From Paracoccus ravus (GTDB lineage Bacteria > Pseudomonadota > Alphaproteobacteria > Rhodobacterales > Rhodobacteraceae): 64,000 nucleotides of DNA. The stretch covers positions 1 through 64,000 of the forward strand of contig NZ_SDEB01000015.1 in NCBI RefSeq assembly GCF_004522175.1. Reading direction: 5' to 3'. This document shows positions 26,588 to 34,296 of this stretch, piece by piece (the stretch's first letter is position 1; each line of letters begins with the position of its first letter). The notes under the pieces were generated by a model that was not told where the DNA came from, did no database searches, and saw nothing but the letters and a program-made list of their open reading frames with translations. Made by a program: the position numbers and the translations under genes.

Positions 26588-27730
26588 ATGAGATCAAGCA
26601 CGGTCCTGCCATTCATTCTGGCAAGCCTTGCCCTGCCTGCAATAGCGCAAGAGGCCTTTACCCCCGAAACCTTGACCACCGAATCCCGCATCGCCGAGGG
26701 ACCCAACGTTCTGGTCATGGACCAGTCATGGAACGGTCCCAGCAAGATCGACGTCCTTTCCGCCGATGGCGAATTGAAGATGAAGGGCAATATCGGCCCC
26801 GGTACCACCGCCCAGATGGTCCTGAGCCGGGACGGCAAGACGCTTTACACGGCCTCGGTCTATATGGAGCGCTTCGTCTATGGCCCGCTCAAGGCGATCG
26901 TCCATGAATGGGATGTGGCCAGCCTGTCGCGCAAGCGCGAATTCGAGATCCCGGTCAAGCTTGCGCATGTCGAAAGCCAGCCCGGTCTTTTCGCGCTGAC
27001 CGAGGACGAAACCTATCTTCTGGCCCAGAACGCGACGCCCGCGACCTCGGTTTCGGTGATCGATCTCGGGGCTGGCAAGGCCATTGCCGAGATCCCGACA
27101 CCGGGCTGCTGGACGGCGATTCCCGCAGGCCCGATGAGTTTCACCACGATCTGCGGCGATGGCACGCTGGCGCGGCATGACTGGGCCGCGGATGGCAGTT
27201 TCACCGCGCCGAAGAAATCCGAAAAGATCTTCGACGCCGATGCGGATGCGCTTTTCGCCAACCCCGTGCGTGCCGAGGGCAGGCTGGTTTACCTCTCATT
27301 CAAGGGCAATCTCTATATCGTCGACGACAGCGGCGAGGCCCCCGTCCTGACCGAGACGCTGAACCTGACCGATGGCGTCCTTGGCAAATGGGGTCCCGGC
27401 GGCTCGGAGGCGCTGGCCTATAACCCCGCCACCGGCAAGCTCTTCATCCTGATGCATGCGGGGGCCAAGGAGGGCAGCCACAAGGACCCGGCCCGCGAGA
27501 TCTGGACCTATGATCTCGCCGCGAAAAAGCTGGTCGGTCGGTCCGAGGCGCATCACGAGAACACGCTTGCGGTCAGCAAGGGCGAAAAGCCGGTGCTTTT
27601 CGCCGCCTCGGAAGAGGGCAATCTGACGCGTTACGACTATGCCGAAGAGGCAGGCGAGGTCTTCCTGACCAAGGCCGGCGAATTCGAGGGCCTGTCGAGC
27701 TTTCCCGCCCTGATCACCACGGATTTCTGA
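26588..27730 (+). CDS. TTQ amine dehydrogenase large (heavy) subunit, MauB/AauB-like
   Basis: This 380-residue periplasmic subunit has a Sec signal peptide (MRSSTVLPFILASLALPAIAQ). Recognisable family stretches are MVLSRDGKTLYTASVYMERFVYGPL, VIHEWDV-like IVHEWDVASLSRKREFEIP, PTPGCWTAIPAGPMSFTTICGDGTL and GPGGSEALAYNPATGKLFILMH, the seven-bladed propeller blades that hold the quinone subunit. Length matches MauB and AauB. The start is fixed by AGGAG eight bases upstream. It is followed after 65 bp by the small subunit. Resemblance is to both methylamine and aromatic amine dehydrogenases; the substrate is not decided by this subunit alone. Confidence 0.88.
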   Translation: MRSSTVLPFILASLALPAIAQEAFTPETLTTESRIAEGPNVLVMDQSWNGPSKIDVLSADGELKMKGNIGPGTTAQMVLSRDGKTLYTASVYMERFVYGPLKAIVHEWDVASLSRKREFEIPVKLAHVESQPGLFALTEDETYLLAQNATPATSVSVIDLGAGKAIAEIPTPGCWTAIPAGPMSFTTICGDGTLARHDWAADGSFTAPKKSEKIFDADADALFANPVRAEGRLVYLSFKGNLYIVDDSGEAPVLTETLNLTDGVLGKWGPGGSEALAYNPATGKLFILMHAGAKEGSHKDPAREIWTYDLAAKKLVGRSEAHHENTLAVSKGEKPVLFAASEEGNLTRYDYAEEAGEVFLTKAGEFEGLSSFPALITTDF

Positions 27731-27795
27731 TCCTTGCAGCCTTGCTCCGGGCGACTGCGCCCGGAGGCCATCGACATTGATCAACAGGAACGAAA

Positions 27796-28320
27796 ATGTC
27801 TCGTTTTACCGACAAGATCTTCACTTTCATCGACAGGGCGGCCGAGGGCCGGATCCGCGACGCGGCGCGCGCGCATGGCAGGCGCAGCTTTCTGGCAAAG
27901 GCGGGGATCGCCATGCTGGGCGCGGCGGCGGCCACTCCCATCCTGCCTTTCGACCGCCGCGCGAATGCCGCGACGCCCCTGCCCGAGGATGATTGCGGCT
28001 ATTGGAAACATTGCGCGCTGGACGGCAATCTTTGCTCGACCTCGGGCGGGTCTCTGACATCCTGCCCGCCCGGCTCCTCCGCTTCGGCAGTGTCCTGGGT
28101 CGGCACCTGCACCAATCCCGACGACAACAAGGATTACCTTGTCAGCTACAATGATTGCTGCGGCAAGCCTCAGGTGAATTCCGCCACGTTCTGCTACACC
28201 TCGAAGGGTGAGCGTCCGGGCTATCGGATGGGTCTCTATAACGACATCAACTGGTGCATGGCCAATCAGGACAAGGGCTATCACTGCACCGTCTCTGTCG
28301 TGGTCGGGATGGCTGAATGA
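27796..28320 (+). CDS. TTQ amine dehydrogenase small (light) subunit, MauA/AauA-like, with 10 instead of 12 cysteines
   Basis: This 174-residue precursor carries the quinone cofactor. A long leader contains twin arginines (GRRSFLAKAG at 28-37), so export is probably Tat-like as in MauA. The mature part keeps Trp101 (VSWVGTC) and Trp153 (DINWCMAN), the two residues that crosslink to TTQ, and Asp76 and Asp120 matching the maturation and catalytic aspartates. RPGY..NDINWCMAN is closest to aromatic amine dehydrogenase. Cysteines are at 67, 73, 80, 90, 105, 121, 122, 133, 154 and 164; the two missing correspond to Cys38 and Cys86 of Paracoccus MauA. It overlaps the cytochrome gene by 4 bp. Confidence 0.9.
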   Translation: MSRFTDKIFTFIDRAAEGRIRDAARAHGRRSFLAKAGIAMLGAAAATPILPFDRRANAATPLPEDDCGYWKHCALDGNLCSTSGGSLTSCPPGSSASAVSWVGTCTNPDDNKDYLVSYNDCCGKPQVNSATFCYTSKGERPGYRMGLYNDINWCMANQDKGYHCTVSVVVGMAE

Positions 28321-28772
28321 GCCTTGCCGCCCGGCTAAGCCTTGTGACGGGCGCGGGCGTGACGCTTGGGGCGGCGCTGGCCGCCCCGGCCGAGGCATCC
28401 GAGGATCATGCGCGCAGGGACTATTTTTTGCATTGCGCGGGCTGCCATGGGCTGGACGGGATGGGAACCCGCGCCGGCGGCATGCCCGCCTTTCCCGGTT
28501 CCGTCGGCTTGATCGCCGCGGAAGATCTGGGGCGCGCCTATATGGCGAATGTCCCGGGCGTCATGGCCAATTCGCTGGACGATCACCGCATCGCCGGGGT
28601 GATGAATTACATCTTGCGGCAATGGGCCGACGAGACCGCGCGCCCCTTCGACGCGAATGAGATCGGCAGTCACCGCGCCGCGCGTGTCGGTGACATCGTC
28701 GCTATGCGCCGGGAACTGGCCGCAAGACTCGAGGGCCGGGGCAAGGCGATCGCCGAATATCCCTGGCCTTGA
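28317..28772 (+). CDS. Monohaem c-type cytochrome coupled to the amine dehydrogenase
   Basis: This 151-residue protein has a signal peptide (residues 1-28) and a single CAGCH haem site at 40-44. Candidate axial methionines are Met56 (GGMPAF) and Met83 (GVMANS). Its start lies inside the small-subunit stop (ATGA), implying coupled translation. The position suggests it accepts electrons from the TTQ enzyme in the periplasm, in place of the amicyanin or azurin found with known enzymes. It has only one haem site, so it cannot be the dihaem TTQ-forming enzyme MauG. Confidence 0.85.
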   Translation: MSLAARLSLVTGAGVTLGAALAAPAEASEDHARRDYFLHCAGCHGLDGMGTRAGGMPAFPGSVGLIAAEDLGRAYMANVPGVMANSLDDHRIAGVMNYILRQWADETARPFDANEIGSHRAARVGDIVAMRRELAARLEGRGKAIAEYPWP

Positions 28773-29111
28773 TCGCGGGCCGGATGAGGCTCGTGATGCC
28801 GTGCTTTCGCATATGGCCTTGCCGTCTCGCAGGCGCAGGCAGCTCGTTGCGCCGTTCTGCGAACCGCGGACCGCGGTCAATGACGCATCCAAAGGTGATC
28901 GGCTGATCGCGGAAGGACAAGCGATGCTCGGCCCGCATCTGCCGCGTAACGACGACTGCGTGACGGGACATGCCATCCCCCTCGGCCGAGGCGGCAGCGG
29001 TCGGAAACCGTTGAGAACGGTCGCATGACCCGCGCCCCGGACCGACGCTTGGCCAAGGAACGGCCATGCGCTTCGGGCGCAGCCCCACGTTCGCGACGCC
29101 CTGCGCCCGTA
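28773..29111. other. Intergenic region, nothing recognised
   Basis: About 340 bp lie between the convergent cytochrome and DUF815 genes. Short frames exist on both strands but none has family-like sequence or a convincing ribosome site. No clear terminator hairpin with a U-run was found for either neighbour. In particular no mauE, mauD or mauG fragment is visible. Confidence 0.5.
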
Positions 29112-29954
29112 TCAGACGGCGACGCCCTGTCGCCCCGCCAGGTCGGTAAAGAACTGCCACGCCACCCGGCCCGAGCGCGATCCGCGCGTGGCTTGCCATT
29201 CGATCGCCTGAGCGCGCAGATCATCCTCTGCAATGTGGACACCATAGGCGTCGCAATAGCCCCGGACCATGGCCAGATAATCGTCCTGCGAACAGGGGTG
29301 AAAGCCCAGCCAAAGCCCGAACCTGTCCGAGAGCGAGACCTTTTCCTCGACCGCCTCGCCGGGATGGATCGCGGTCGAACGCTCATTGTCGATCATGTCG
29401 CGCGGCATCAGGTGGCGACGATTCGAGGTGGCGTAAAGCACCACATTGGCCGGTCGCCCCGAGATCCCGCCATCCAGAACCGCCTTGAGCGACTTATACT
29501 GGGTGTCGTCATGGCTAAAGGACAGGTCGTCGGAAAAGAGCAGGAAGCGCTTGTCCTGCGCCTTGCCCAGAAGCGAGAGCAGCCGCCCGACCGAGCCAAG
29601 ATCCTCACGCGCGATCTCGACAAGGATCAGCGGCAGGCCCTGACGGACCGCCTCGGCATGGACCGCCTTGACGAGCGAGGATTTCCCCATCCCGCGCGAG
29701 CCCCAGAGCAGCGCGTTATTCGCCGCATGCCCGCGCGCGAATTGCAGCGTATTGGCCAGAAGCGTGTCGCGCGAGCGGTCTATGCCGATCAATTGCACCA
29801 GATCGACGCGATTGACCTCGGGAACCGGCACCAGCCGGTCGGGATCGGGCTGCCAGATATAGGCTGTGGCCTCGGTGAAGCTCGGCTCGGGCGCAGGCAC
29901 AGGGGCCATGCGCTCGAGCGCCTCGGCGATACGGACCATCAGATTACTCGACAT
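29112..29954 (-). CDS. DUF815-family AAA ATPase
   Basis: This 280-residue cytoplasmic ATPase has Walker [10 protein letters not shown] at about 85-93, Walker B-like [10 protein letters not shown] and sensor-like [15 protein letters not shown], the hallmarks of DUF815. The family's function is not established. Start ATG at 29954 overlaps the tatC stop, so it is translated from the tat operon; an alternative ATG is two codons upstream. The linkage tatABC-DUF815 may mean a role connected with envelope or chaperone-like work, but that is inference. Confidence 0.85.
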   Translation of the reverse strand: MSSNLMVRIAEALERMAPVPAPEPSFTEATAYIWQPDPDRLVPVPEVNRVDLVQLIGIDRSRDTLLANTLQFARGHAANNALLWGSRGMGKSSLVKAVHAEAVRQGLPLILVEIAREDLGSVGRLLSLLGKAQDKRFLLFSDDLSFSHDDTQYKSLKAVLDGGISGRPANVVLYATSNRRHLMPRDMIDNERSTAIHPGEAVEEKVSLSDRFGLWLGFHPCSQDDYLAMVRGYCDAYGVHIAEDDLRAQAIEWQATRGSRSGRVAWQFFTDLAGRQGVAV

Positions 29955-30786
29955 CGCCATCCTGCTCTTCCAGATCGCGTTTCTTCTCGATGCGGCGCAC
30001 GAGCTGGATCGAGATCTCGTAGAGGCCGTAGATCACCGTGAAAAGCACCACCTGACTGACCACGTCGGGCGGAGTCACCACGGCGGCCAGCACAAGAATC
30101 GCCACGATCGCATAGCGGCGGACGCTGGCCAGCCCCTCGGACGAGACCAGCCCGGCCGTGCCCAGAAGCGTCAGCGCCACCGGCAATTGGAACGAGATGC
30201 CAAAGGCCAGGATGAATTTCGTCGTCAGCGCCAGATATTCGCTGACCGAGCCCTGAAACACGATCCCGGCCAGAGCGGGGTCGCCCTGCGCCGCATTCGG
30301 ATCGTCGGGCAAGGACATCGGCCCCTGCTGGAAGCCCAGGAAGAAATCATAGGCCATCGGCAGGATGATGTAATAAGCAAAGGCCGCGCCCAGCAGGAAC
30401 ATCGCCGGAGAGGCGACCAGAAACGGCAGAAAAGCCGATCTTTCGCTGCGATAGAGCCCCGGCGCGACGAAACGCCAAAGCTGGTAGGCAATGATCGGAA
30501 AGGCCAGCATGAAGCCGCCCAGGAACGAGATCTGGATCGCGACGAAGAAGCCTTCCTGCAACTTCAAGAGGATCAGACCGCATTCCTGCCCCCGCCCTTC
30601 GAGTGCCTGGCAGATCGGGCGCGTCAGGAAGTTGTAGATCGGATTCCAGACCGTGTAGCTGATCACCATCGCCGCCACGAAGGCCAGAGCCGACCAGATG
30701 AGCCGCGTCCGCAGCTCGGCCAGATGTTCGATCAAAGGGGCGGAGGAATCCTCGATATCATCCGGCTTGGCAGATTTCGTCGCCAC
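29944..30786 (-). CDS. tatC: Twin-arginine translocase subunit TatC
   Basis: This 280-residue polytopic protein binds the twin-arginine signal and forms the translocase core. It shows [24 protein letters not shown] (the conserved N-terminal loop and first segment), [26 protein letters not shown] and [15 protein letters not shown], with six membrane segments. It lies 21 bp downstream of tatB. It could serve exported substrates in this window, such as the amine dehydrogenase small subunit and the BMP binding protein, both with paired arginines. Confidence 0.96.
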   Translation of the reverse strand: MATKSAKPDDIEDSSAPLIEHLAELRTRLIWSALAFVAAMVISYTVWNPIYNFLTRPICQALEGRGQECGLILLKLQEGFFVAIQISFLGGFMLAFPIIAYQLWRFVAPGLYRSERSAFLPFLVASPAMFLLGAAFAYYIILPMAYDFFLGFQQGPMSLPDDPNAAQGDPALAGIVFQGSVSEYLALTTKFILAFGISFQLPVALTLLGTAGLVSSEGLASVRRYAIVAILVLAAVVTPPDVVSQVVLFTVIYGLYEISIQLVRRIEKKRDLEEQDGDVE

Positions 30787-30807
30787 GCGGCAGCCTTTCC
30801 TGAAAAT

Positions 30808-31386
30808 TCATTGATCCGAGCGCCGCACCGCATGCAGACGGCGCTTGCCCCCGGCCGTGTCGCCGGCGGAAGCATCGGCACTCTCGGACATCTCGGCGGC
30901 GACGGGATGCGCTGCCGCGACGCCGGGCGGCGTGGGCAGGTTGGATTCGTCGCGCGGCGGGGTCTCCGGGGTCGGCGCAGAAGCGGGTGGCGCAGCGGAA
31001 CCCGTCTGCGCGAAACGCGAACCTGCGGGATAGGCCGGCTCGGCCGGGGCCGAAGGGTCGGGCTGGGCCGCGGGCTCAGCCGCCTGATCCTTGGGATTCA
31101 GCGGATCCCATTTCTCGAACCGCTCGGTCGCGCGTTCCAGCGCGTCAAGACCAAGCGACTTCTTGGAGGCCAGCGATTTCACGTCCCGGAGGGCCTGTCC
31201 GGCCTCGTCAAGACCCGAGGATTTCGCGGCATCCTCCATGGCATTGGTAAATTCTCGCGCCATGCTGCGGGCGCGCGCGGTCAGCCTTCCCAAGGTACGA
31301 AACAGCTTGGGAAGATCCTCGGGGCCGATGACGATCAGCGCAACAACGCCGATCAGCAGAAGCTCGCTCCAGCCGATATCCAGCAT
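30808..31386 (-). CDS. tatB: Twin-arginine translocase subunit TatB
   Basis: This 192-residue protein has one N-terminal membrane helix (MLDIGWSELLLIGVVALIVIGPEDLPKLF), where the Glu and Pro-Glu-Asp motif are typical for TatB. An amphipathic helix follows (LGRLTARARSMAREFTNAME), then a long Pro/Ala/Ser-rich tail. It starts 21 bp after tatA. Confidence 0.95.
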   Translation of the reverse strand: MLDIGWSELLLIGVVALIVIGPEDLPKLFRTLGRLTARARSMAREFTNAMEDAAKSSGLDEAGQALRDVKSLASKKSLGLDALERATERFEKWDPLNPKDQAAEPAAQPDPSAPAEPAYPAGSRFAQTGSAAPPASAPTPETPPRDESNLPTPPGVAAAHPVAAEMSESADASAGDTAGGKRRLHAVRRSDQ

Positions 31387-31407
31387 GGCGATACGCCGCG
31401 CGCCGGA

Positions 31408-31722
31408 TCAGAGCTTGTTGTGATCGGCCGGCGTCACATCGCGCAGGGCCGCATCGGCATTCACGCGGGCGCGCTCGGCGTCCAGCTTGGCACGTTCGGC
31501 GGCCAGTTCGGCGCGGGCTTTGGCAAGCTCGTCACCCGGGCCGGTCTCAAGCGCCGCTGCTTCGGCTTTCTCTTCTTCCGAACCGTCCTTGACGCCCTTT
31601 TTGAAGGCGGTGATTCCCTTGCCGACCTCGCCCATCAGGGACGACACCTTGCCGCGACCAAAAAGCACCAGCAGGACCACCGCGATGAGGAGAAGGCCCG
31701 GCAGGCCGATATTGTTCAGCAT
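31408..31722 (-). CDS. tatA: Twin-arginine translocase subunit TatA
   Basis: This 104-residue single-span protein forms the translocation pore oligomer: [38 protein letters not shown], with the FGRGK hinge and amphipathic helix. The C-terminal tail is charged and predicted coiled coil ([19 protein letters not shown]). First gene of the tatA-tatB-tatC-DUF815 operon. Confidence 0.95.
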   Translation of the reverse strand: MLNNIGLPGLLLIAVVLLVLFGRGKVSSLMGEVGKGITAFKKGVKDGSEEEKAEAAALETGPGDELAKARAELAAERAKLDAERARVNADAALRDVTPADHNKL

Positions 31723-31894
31723 TTATTGACTCCCTTGTCGGTCAGACCGACCTTGATGTGATCATGTCTAGCCCCCCGATCAAGGCAATGCAAAGCCGAA
31801 ACGCGGATGTGAACGCGGGAAGCGCGTTGTGCGGGCCTGCGCGCGCCGGGCCGATGGCATTCCCCGTTGGATCGCGCCGTGATATGGCACTCTC

Positions 31895-32521
31895 ATGGAC
31901 ATGACCCAGACCATCAGCGCCTTTGTCACATTGTTCGTCGTGATCGACCCGATCGGTCTGGCGCCGATCTTCATCGCGCTGACCCGCGACATGGACCCGC
32001 AGCGCCGCCGCAGGATCGGCTGGCGCGCATTGGCGATCGCGGCGGCGCTTCTCACGCTCTTCGGACTGGCCGGAGAGGCGATCCTCAGCGGCATCGGTAT
32101 CTCGCTTCCGGCCTTTCGCATCGCGGGCGGAATACTCTTGCTGCTGACCGCGCTCGACATGCTCTTCGAGCGCCGCACGGAACGGCGCGAGGGCAAGGCC
32201 AAGGACGAAACCGCCGAGGACCATCACGACGACCCTTCGGTCTTTCCGCTGGCGACACCGCTTCTGGCCGGGCCGGGCGCGCTGGCGACGATGATCCTCT
32301 TGGTGAACCAGGATCCGGGCACGGCGCATACGCTGATGATCCATGGCGTGATGCTGGTGGTCCTGGGCATCGTCGCGGTGCTTTTCGCGCTGGCCAGCCC
32401 GATCGCGCATCTGCTGGGCCGGACCGGAACCATGGTGGTGACGCGGCTTTTCGGAATGCTCCTCGCCGCGCTGTCGATCCAGTTCGTGATCGACGGGCTG
32501 AAAGGATCCGGGCTGGTCTGA
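31895..32521 (+). CDS. MarC-family integral membrane protein
   Basis: This is a 208-residue protein with six membrane segments. The family blocks FVTLFVVIDPIGLAPIFIALT, FGLAGEAILSGIGISLPAFRIAGGILLLLTALDML and FPLATPLLAGPGALATMILL are all present. The function of MarC-type proteins is unresolved; early links to antibiotic resistance were not borne out. It is followed after one base by the protease gene, so they are cotranscribed. Confidence 0.92.
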   Translation: MDMTQTISAFVTLFVVIDPIGLAPIFIALTRDMDPQRRRRIGWRALAIAAALLTLFGLAGEAILSGIGISLPAFRIAGGILLLLTALDMLFERRTERREGKAKDETAEDHHDDPSVFPLATPLLAGPGALATMILLVNQDPGTAHTLMIHGVMLVVLGIVAVLFALASPIAHLLGRTGTMVVTRLFGMLLAALSIQFVIDGLKGSGLV

Positions 32522-32522
32522 A

Positions 32523-33095
32523 ATGGACGATCTGGGCCGCCTGACCTATCTGGTTCTGCTGCTGATCGCCATCGGAGGTTTCCTGCTGATCGAATTGCGC
32601 GCCCAGCCCGGGCGTGCCCTGCGCCTTGCCGCCGCCTGGGCGATGATCTTCCTGGGGGTGGTCGCGGTCGCCGGCATGTGGGGCGATATCCGCAGGACGC
32701 TGATCCCGGATGCGCGCATGGCCGGCTCGAACCGGATCGAGGTTCCTCTGGGGGATGACGGACATTTTCACCTGACCGCCCAGGTCAACGGGGCGAATGT
32801 GCGCTTCATCGTCGATACCGGGGCCTCGACCATCGCACTTTCAGAGCGCGACGCCCGGCGCGTCGGAATCGATCCGGATCAACTGGGCTTCATCGGTCAG
32901 GCCCGCACCGCCAATGGCATGATCGACACGGCCACCGTCACGCTGGAACAGGTCCGCATCGGCGCGTTCGAGGACAGCAATGTTCAGGCGCTGGTGTTAC
33001 GCTCGAACCTGGACCTGTCGCTTCTGGGCATGTCCTACCTGTCGCGCTTTGCCCGCGTCAGCATCGAGGGCGAGTTGCTGATCCTGGAACGCTAA
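32523..33095 (+). CDS. Membrane-anchored retropepsin-like aspartic protease
   Basis: This 190-residue protein has two N-terminal membrane segments (about 7-25 and 35-53), then a retropepsin-like domain with the active-site motif VDTGAST (Asp98) and the flap-region GQARTANGMI. It matches the TIGR02281-type clan AA proteases of alphaproteobacteria, which have one Asp motif per chain and must dimerise. It is next to the MarC gene; the substrate is unknown. Confidence 0.85.
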   Translation: MDDLGRLTYLVLLLIAIGGFLLIELRAQPGRALRLAAAWAMIFLGVVAVAGMWGDIRRTLIPDARMAGSNRIEVPLGDDGHFHLTAQVNGANVRFIVDTGASTIALSERDARRVGIDPDQLGFIGQARTANGMIDTATVTLEQVRIGAFEDSNVQALVLRSNLDLSLLGMSYLSRFARVSIEGELLILER

Positions 33096-33846
33096 AGCAG
33101 GCTGCGGCGCATGGGCCACATACCCTGCTGCCTTGAGGTCGTTCCAGCATTCCTCCTCGGAGCAGAGATCGCAGGTCCGCGCCGCGCCGTCGATGCCCCT
33201 TGGCGTGCCCTGTCGGGCAAGACGCAACGCGGAAGCTCCGTATCTCAAGAGTGTCAGATACGAGGTCGATGAGGCCTTGGCCGCAGGGCATGGATCCGGA
33301 GGTCAGGGCTGTTATCGTCTTGACGTTTGTCCTGTCGATAGAAGCCAACCGTTCCAGAGCGCTGGCCGCGAAAGGCCGCGTCTCGCGCTCTTTGGGTTGG
33401 AGGCGCGGCCTCCACGTCCATGCAGCAAGGCGACAGGGACCGCGTAGCAATTCCGACAGCGGCGGCGCGACCTCTCGATACGCCAGCCTTGCGGCCATGC
33501 GGCGGCGTGTCATGTCCATGATCCGAGGCCAGTTCATCCAGAGCACGGGCAGGGATCCGACGGCATTTTCGATGCCCGTTGGCGTCCATCCGCATCAGAC
33601 GGGGCCGGATTGTCAGTTTATGCGCGATGGCAAAGCGGCGCTCCCCGGCGCAGAGCCGGTTGCACTCGGCATCCAGAGCATGCAGCGCGAGGTTGAGGAC
33701 GACCCTGTCTTGCGCAGCGGATGGCGCGCCGGGAAGCGCTTCTCCAGATCGGCATAGTGAACGGCGACCCCGTCACGTTATCCGATCCACCCACCATGCA
33801 TCAGGCTCCTCGATCGGCATCGAGGCAGGCGTTTTTCAGCGGTCGG
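33096..33846. other. Intergenic region of about 750 bp, probably decayed coding DNA
   Basis: No gene recognised. Several overlapping frames exist on both strands (for example minus 33546-33058), with codon patterns that look partly coding, but none resembles a family I know and stops interrupt each possible continuation. Remnants of a small lost gene or mobile element are the likeliest explanation. Confidence 0.4.
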
Positions 33847-34296
33847 CTAAAGCTTTCTCTCCCAGCGCCCATCCGCTTCGGACCAATATTCCATCTCGGC
33901 GCCCTCGGCCTTGAGGTCGCGCCACTGGCCCCGCGCCCGCTCCAGTGCCTCGGGATCATTGCCGTCGAAAATGACGCAAACCCGCTCGAGCGCCGCGCAT
34001 TCGGCGGCGCTGATCCCCGCCCCCTCCAACGTGACGAGGCAAAGCGGCGCGTTCTGCGCCGCTTGCCCCTCGACGGTCAGCAGGATGGGCTGGCGCGCAT
34101 CATGCGCGCCGCCCGCCAGACCATGCGGCAGGAAACCCTCATCCTGCCACAGCATCTCGTCCAGCGCGGCCAGCCGCGCAGGGTCCCTGCCCCGCAGTTC
34201 GACCCGCCAGCCCGCCTGCAGGCTCTTGCCCAGAAGCGTGGGCAAGAGTTGGCCGGGACCCGAGCGGGTCAGGTGGTAGAACAGGGCCGAGCCCAT
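33847..34296 (-). CDS. holC: DNA polymerase III chi subunit
   Basis: This 149-residue clamp-loader accessory protein links the replisome to single-strand-binding protein. The pattern FYHLTRSGPGQLLPTLLGKSLQAGWRVELRG, LDEMLWQDEGFLPHGL, QPILLT and CVIFDGNDPEALERARGQWRDLKAEG is characteristic of HolC. Its start shares one base with the pepA stop (TGATG), an arrangement common in alphaproteobacteria. Confidence 0.93.
   Translation of the reverse strand: MGSALFYHLTRSGPGQLLPTLLGKSLQAGWRVELRGRDPARLAALDEMLWQDEGFLPHGLAGGAHDARQPILLTVEGQAAQNAPLCLVTLEGAGISAAECAALERVCVIFDGNDPEALERARGQWRDLKAEGAEMEYWSEADGRWERKL

Noticed and set aside
28317..28772. The cytochrome as a MauG-type TTQ-forming enzyme
   Set aside because: Only one CxxCH site is present and the protein is far too short; MauG has two haems and about 350 residues.
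33058..33546. Minus-strand frame of 162 codons as a gene
   Set aside because: It overlaps the protease 3' end, has no ribosome site or domain, and its composition is Arg/Pro-rich like antisense frames.
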